Below, piece after piece: positions 5,051 to 8,146 of a stretch of 8,146 bases of DNA; positions within the stretch are counted from its first letter, which is position 1; each line of letters starts with the position of its first letter. The position numbers were made by a program, and so were the translations under genes. The notes below the pieces were generated by a model. That model did not search any database. It was not told where the DNA came from and worked only from the letters and a program-made list of their open reading frames with translations. The DNA is from JBCBKZ01 sp039026975 (GTDB taxonomy: Bacteria > Bacteroidota > Bacteroidia > J057), in NCBI GenBank assembly GCA_039026975.1, contig JBCCLI010000302.1, positions 1 through 8,146 of the forward strand, given 5' to 3'.

Positions 5051-7672
5051 ATGAGCAACCGCAAGCTATTCTTAAGCTTATTTATGCTATTTATTTGGGG
5101 GGTTGGCTCCCCGCTATTATCCCAGGATAAGAAAAAGGAAGAGACTAATAAAGAAGAGAAAAAGGAGGATAAGGAGGACAAAGAAGAAAAGGAGGACAAG
5201 AGCAAAAGCATATTAGAAATAGTAAAAAAGAGTGAAAAAATCCCCGGCCTATTTACCATTTACAGAGATTCTGCTTCCGGTAAAGCTCATATGCTCTTGT
5301 TTAAGAATCAACTTGACAAAGAGTATATTCATTTCTCCTATATAGAGAATGGCCTATTAGAAGCTGGATTTTTTAGGGGCGCCTATCTGGATGAAAAGAT
5401 ACTCTCCTTCAAAAAATACTACGATAAAATTGAGATCATTCAGGAGAATACGAATTATTACTACAATCCTGAGAGTCCCATAGCCAGAGCAGCAGATGCT
5501 AATATCAACAAGCCCATTCTGGCTAGTATGAAAATAGAAGCCTCCAGTAAGGAGAAAGACAGTTTGCTGGTAGCCGTAGATGGTATTTTCTTATCTGAAG
5601 CCTTACAACAAATCAAGCGCGGTTCTGCTCCCGGGAGAAATTCCAGAAGAAACCCCTTTCAGATGGGCGGAATGGATAAGGGCAGAACCAAGTATGTAGC
5701 CATTAACAACTATCCTTCTAATACGGACGTCATTGTAGATTATGTGTACACCAATGGCACTCCCACCAACTTTGGGATGGGGACAGCTACTGATGCCAGA
5801 GTTACTACCCTGAGAGTTCAGCACAGCCTGATAGAAGTGCCTGATAATGACTATCAAGTACGGTATGATGATGCCAGGGTGGGATATTTTATGAGCCAGG
5901 TGACAGACCAGACCTCCTATGAAACTACTCCTTACAGAGATATGATTCACCGCTGGCATTTAGTGAAGAAAGACCCTGATGCAGTCCTTTCAGAACCAGT
6001 AGAACCCATTACCTGGTGGATAGAAAATACTACCCCTACAGAACTTAGGCCACTGGTAAAGAGAGGCGTGGAAGCCTGGAATATAGCCTTTGAGCAGGCA
6101 GGCTTTAAAAATGCCATAGTAGTAAAAGAACAACCGGATACTGCTAGCTGGGAAGCAGGAGATATCAGGTATAATGTCATTAGGTGGACCTCTTCCCCCA
6201 TTCCCCCTTTTGGTGGGTACGGACCCAGCTTTGTAAATCCCCGTACGGGTCAGATTTTGGGTGCTGACGTCATGATAGAAGATATATTCATGAAAAACAG
6301 GGTGAGGGTGGATAAGCTTTACCTAGCCGGAAGTGAATTTTCAGAAATTATGAAGAGCTTACTGGAAGAGGAAGAAGCCCTTCATGAGCAGCATGCTCAT
6401 CATGAGAATTGTATTGCCAGTGATTTCTTACAAAATGAAGTCATGATGGCTAAAGTAGCTGGGAAGGTGATGAATCTTTCTGAAGCAGAAAAAAATAGAC
6501 TCGTAGAAGAGGCCGTGGTTTGGTTGATCCTGCATGAGGTAGGCCATACCCTGGGCCTAAACCATAATATGAAGTCCAGTAATCTGTGGTCTCCAGAAGA
6601 AATAAATAACATAGCCCTTACCTCTGAGCAGGGATTAATAGGATCTGTCATGGACTATCCCGCTATCAATTTGAGCTCTGATCCTGAAAATCAGGGTAAC
6701 TTTTCCAGTGTAGTCCCCGGGCCTTATGACAGATGGGCTATACAGTACGGTTACAGTGAGGCTACAGAAGAGGAATTGACAGACATTCTCAGTAGATCTA
6801 CAGAACCTGCCCTCATGTTTGGAAATGATGCAGATGATATGCGTTCACCAGGGAGAGGCATAGACCCCAGGGTAATGATAGGAGATATGTCCTCTGATGG
6901 GATAGGCTATGCTAGGGACCGCATAGAGATGATTAATACCCTCATGGGTCAGCTTACTGAAAAATTTGCTACTGAGGGAAATTCCTACCAAGAGCTTAGA
7001 AACGGATATAATATTTTGATGGGTGGATATAATACTATGTTGAGGGTAACCTCTCGTTTTATTGGAGGGGTATACGTGGACAGAGCTGTTATAGGGCAGG
7101 AAGGGGCTACTAAACCGTTTATTCCAGTAGAGAAGTCTCGCCAAAAAGAAGCCATGGCCTCCCTGGCTGAGCATGCCTTCAGTCCAGATGCTTTTCAGAC
7201 CTCCTCTGAAGTGTATAACTACCTCCAATCCCAGCGAAGAGGATTTGACCATTTCGGGAGAAATGAAGATCCCTCTCTGCATAGAATGCACCTTGACGGA
7301 CAATTGCAGGTACTTGTACATTTAGTACACCCATCTGTGCTGAGAAGAATCACAGACAGTCAGCTGTATGGAAATACTTACTCAGTGGCTGAAGTGATGT
7401 CAGACCTAACGGATGCTATTATCAATGAAGACCTAACTGGTAATGTGAATACCATGCGCCAAAATCTTCAGCTTACCTATCTGGATGGACTTTTTTATGT
7501 GGTCAATGGATGGGGAGGACATGATAAAATAGCCAGATCAGCTGCCTTGAATGAGCTCCTAAGCATCAGAAAGAAACTGAAAAAGAATAAGAAAGGAGAT
7601 CTTTCCACCCAGGCACACAGAAAGCATATGCTATTCATTATAGAAGCTGTGCTGGACCTGGAGAAATCTTAA
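5051..7672 (+). CDS. Secreted zinc-dependent metalloprotease (DUF5118-DUF5117-Met-zincin)
   Basis: An 873-residue exported zinc endopeptidase. Residues 1-~24 are a signal peptide (NRK, hydrophobic core, ending PLLSQ). Residues 26-52 are a lysine/glutamate/aspartate tract, a low-complexity linker often seen at this place in the family. Residues ~54-100 (KIPGLFTIYRDSASGKAHML) match DUF5118, ~100-300 (FSYIENGLLEAGFFRGAYLD, AADANINKPI) match DUF5117, and ~320-870 the Met-zincin catalytic region. The zinc site is H495-E496-x2-H499-x2-G502-x2-H505 (HEVGHTLGLNH) with E496 as catalytic base; the Met-turn is SVMDYP with M534. All metzincin residues are present, so it should be active. A histidine cluster (H445, H448, H450, H451, then C454) sits ~45 residues before the active site and could bind metal (inference). 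Length is normal for the family. A good promoter lies 38 bases upstream, there is no Shine-Dalgarno, and the gene ends convergently with the next. The substrate is unknown. Confidence 0.93.
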   Translation: MSNRKLFLSLFMLFIWGVGSPLLSQDKKKEETNKEEKKEDKEDKEEKEDKSKSILEIVKKSEKIPGLFTIYRDSASGKAHMLLFKNQLDKEYIHFSYIENGLLEAGFFRGAYLDEKILSFKKYYDKIEIIQENTNYYYNPESPIARAADANINKPILASMKIEASSKEKDSLLVAVDGIFLSEALQQIKRGSAPGRNSRRNPFQMGGMDKGRTKYVAINNYPSNTDVIVDYVYTNGTPTNFGMGTATDARVTTLRVQHSLIEVPDNDYQVRYDDARVGYFMSQVTDQTSYETTPYRDMIHRWHLVKKDPDAVLSEPVEPITWWIENTTPTELRPLVKRGVEAWNIAFEQAGFKNAIVVKEQPDTASWEAGDIRYNVIRWTSSPIPPFGGYGPSFVNPRTGQILGADVMIEDIFMKNRVRVDKLYLAGSEFSEIMKSLLEEEEALHEQHAHHENCIASDFLQNEVMMAKVAGKVMNLSEAEKNRLVEEAVVWLILHEVGHTLGLNHNMKSSNLWSPEEINNIALTSEQGLIGSVMDYPAINLSSDPENQGNFSSVVPGPYDRWAIQYGYSEATEEELTDILSRSTEPALMFGNDADDMRSPGRGIDPRVMIGDMSSDGIGYARDRIEMINTLMGQLTEKFATEGNSYQELRNGYNILMGGYNTMLRVTSRFIGGVYVDRAVIGQEGATKPFIPVEKSRQKEAMASLAEHAFSPDAFQTSSEVYNYLQSQRRGFDHFGRNEDPSLHRMHLDGQLQVLVHLVHPSVLRRITDSQLYGNTYSVAEVMSDLTDAIINEDLTGNVNTMRQNLQLTYLDGLFYVVNGWGGHDKIARSAALNELLSIRKKLKKNKKGDLSTQAHRKHMLFIIEAVLDLEKS

Positions 7673-7690
7673 AGCTGGATATAATAGTAT

Positions 7691-7748
7691 GAGCGTTCCA
7701 CCTAAGATTGTTTTCTTGGGAGCATCCATGACCTTAGGTAGAACGCTC
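7691..7748. repeat. Inverted repeat with 16-base arms in convergent gap, possible bidirectional terminator
   Basis: GAGCGTTCCACCTAAG (7691-7706) and CTTAGGTAGAACGCTC (7733-7748) pair at 15 of 16 positions (one C:A mismatch) around a 26-base loop. It starts 18 bases after the protease stop, between two convergent genes, which suits a transcript-end structure read from either side. No run of Ts follows on either strand, so it is not a textbook intrinsic terminator. A third segment, CCTAGGTGGAA at 7804-7814, can pair with part of the left arm (10 of 11). Confidence 0.6.
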
Positions 7749-7868
7749 TTATGTATCTTTCCTACCATAGTGGGTAGTGGAATTGAAGGATAGATAAACC
7801 CCTCCTAGGTGGAAACACTTTCTCATTATGTCAATACATCCTGAGCTAGCATAATATTCCTGCCCTTC

Positions 7869-8146
7869 TCACAGTTTCCGAATGAGAATTACCCAATCTT
7901 TTTCAGGTGCTGAGGGTGGAAGGCCCAGGTCTACTATTCTTCCTCCCTGTATGCTTTCTATACTTCCTTTCTGTAGTGCCCCACCTAGCCTAGGATTATA
8001 CCAGCCTACTTCAAAGCTGTCCAGGCTGGCTGCCAAATCAAGGGCATAGGGAGGAGCAGCACCTATGGGTTGATAGACTACATATGTTTCCCCTTCCGCT
8101 GCTAAACAATAGCCACTCTCCATGCTGATCAAGTCGGGCTGAGGGG
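7869..8146 (-). CDS. C-terminus of probable DUF4038-type glycoside hydrolase, putative collagen-binding domain; 5' part beyond window
   Basis: A minus-strand frame open to the right edge; at least 91 C-terminal residues are present. The nominal TTG start at 8130-8132 is almost surely internal, since reading upstream continues without a stop (PQPDL before ISMESGYC). The sequence matches the pattern of the C-terminal domain Pfam calls 'putative collagen-binding domain of a collagenase' (PF12904): GYCLAAEGETYVVY, a strand-rich middle, FEVGWYNPRLG, then a closing strand with DWVILIRKL. In Bacteroidota this domain usually ends DUF4038 proteins, which belong to the GH140/apiosidase-like TIM-barrel hydrolases, so a plant or algal polysaccharide-degrading enzyme is the likely whole protein (inference; the barrel is not in view). 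The collagen label is historical, and a beta-sandwich support domain is at least as likely. The gene runs toward the metalloprotease, with a 196-base gap between the two stops. Confidence 0.75.
   Translation of the reverse strand, partial: PQPDLISMESGYCLAAEGETYVVYQPIGAAPPYALDLAASLDSFEVGWYNPRLGGALQKGSIESIQGGRIVDLGLPPSAPEKDWVILIRKL

Noticed and set aside
5126..5206. Purine-rich lysine/glutamate repeat tract near the protease start, considered as a nucleotide repeat or frameshift hotspot
   Set aside because: The frame stays intact through it, and such charged linkers after the signal peptide are common in this protease family.
6845..7321. 158-codon minus-strand frame inside the metalloprotease gene
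   Set aside because: It lies wholly opposite a well-supported coding region with clear family motifs and shows no domain of its own.
1..8146. CRISPR array, tRNA, rRNA or insertion sequence
   Set aside because: No regularly spaced repeats, tRNA-like cloverleaf, rRNA motifs or transposase frame were seen on either strand.

Overview
The window looks like chromosomal DNA of a Bacteroidota bacterium, probably from the Saprospiria/Lewinella-like side of the phylum (the phylum is an inference with good support, the class a weak one). The grounds are: no Shine-Dalgarno sequences before the starts; a good Bacteroidota-type promoter (TTTG, 19 bases, TAAATTTC) before the metalloprotease; and protein families typical of the phylum, namely a DUF5117/DUF5118/Met-zincin protease, an OmpA-like protein with a LamG domain, and a Roco protein ending in an effector-associated domain. 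Most products are predicted to be membrane-bound or exported.

Layout. Bases 2-763 are the 3' end of a plus-strand Roco (Roc-COR) gene cut by the left edge; its last ~55 residues resemble EAD11, a small adaptor domain known from bacterial conflict proteins. A 719-base AT-rich stretch with no convincing gene follows, containing a terminator-like hairpin and an 11-base direct repeat. Bases 1483-3864 hold two genes 6 bases apart, very likely one operon: a seven-helix microbial rhodopsin and an exported LamG + unknown beta domain + OmpA peptidoglycan-binding protein. After 325 non-coding bases comes a secreted L-type (legume-like) lectin, best started at 4190 rather than at the longest-frame ATG at 4106. 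Then comes an 873-residue secreted metzincin protease with its own promoter. On the minus strand, running in from the right edge, is the C-terminus of what is probably a DUF4038-type glycoside hydrolase with a 'putative collagen-binding' domain. The convergent gap between these last two genes holds a 16-base-arm inverted repeat.

How it fits together. The most interesting unit is the rhodopsin operon. The rhodopsin keeps the Schiff-base lysine (K226), both carboxylate counter-ions (D89, D222), R86 and T93. It has cysteine (C100) where proton-pumping proteorhodopsins have the donor glutamate, and asparagine (N67) where they have the histidine partner of the proton acceptor. Its immediate partner is an envelope-anchored protein with a carbohydrate-binding-type fold. 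This suggests a slow pump or a light sensor tied to the cell surface, not an ordinary fast proton pump; that functional reading is inference. The downstream lectin, protease and hydrolase fit a lifestyle of attaching to and degrading polysaccharide and protein, but they look like separate transcription units. No retinal-synthesis gene (blh, crt) is in the window.
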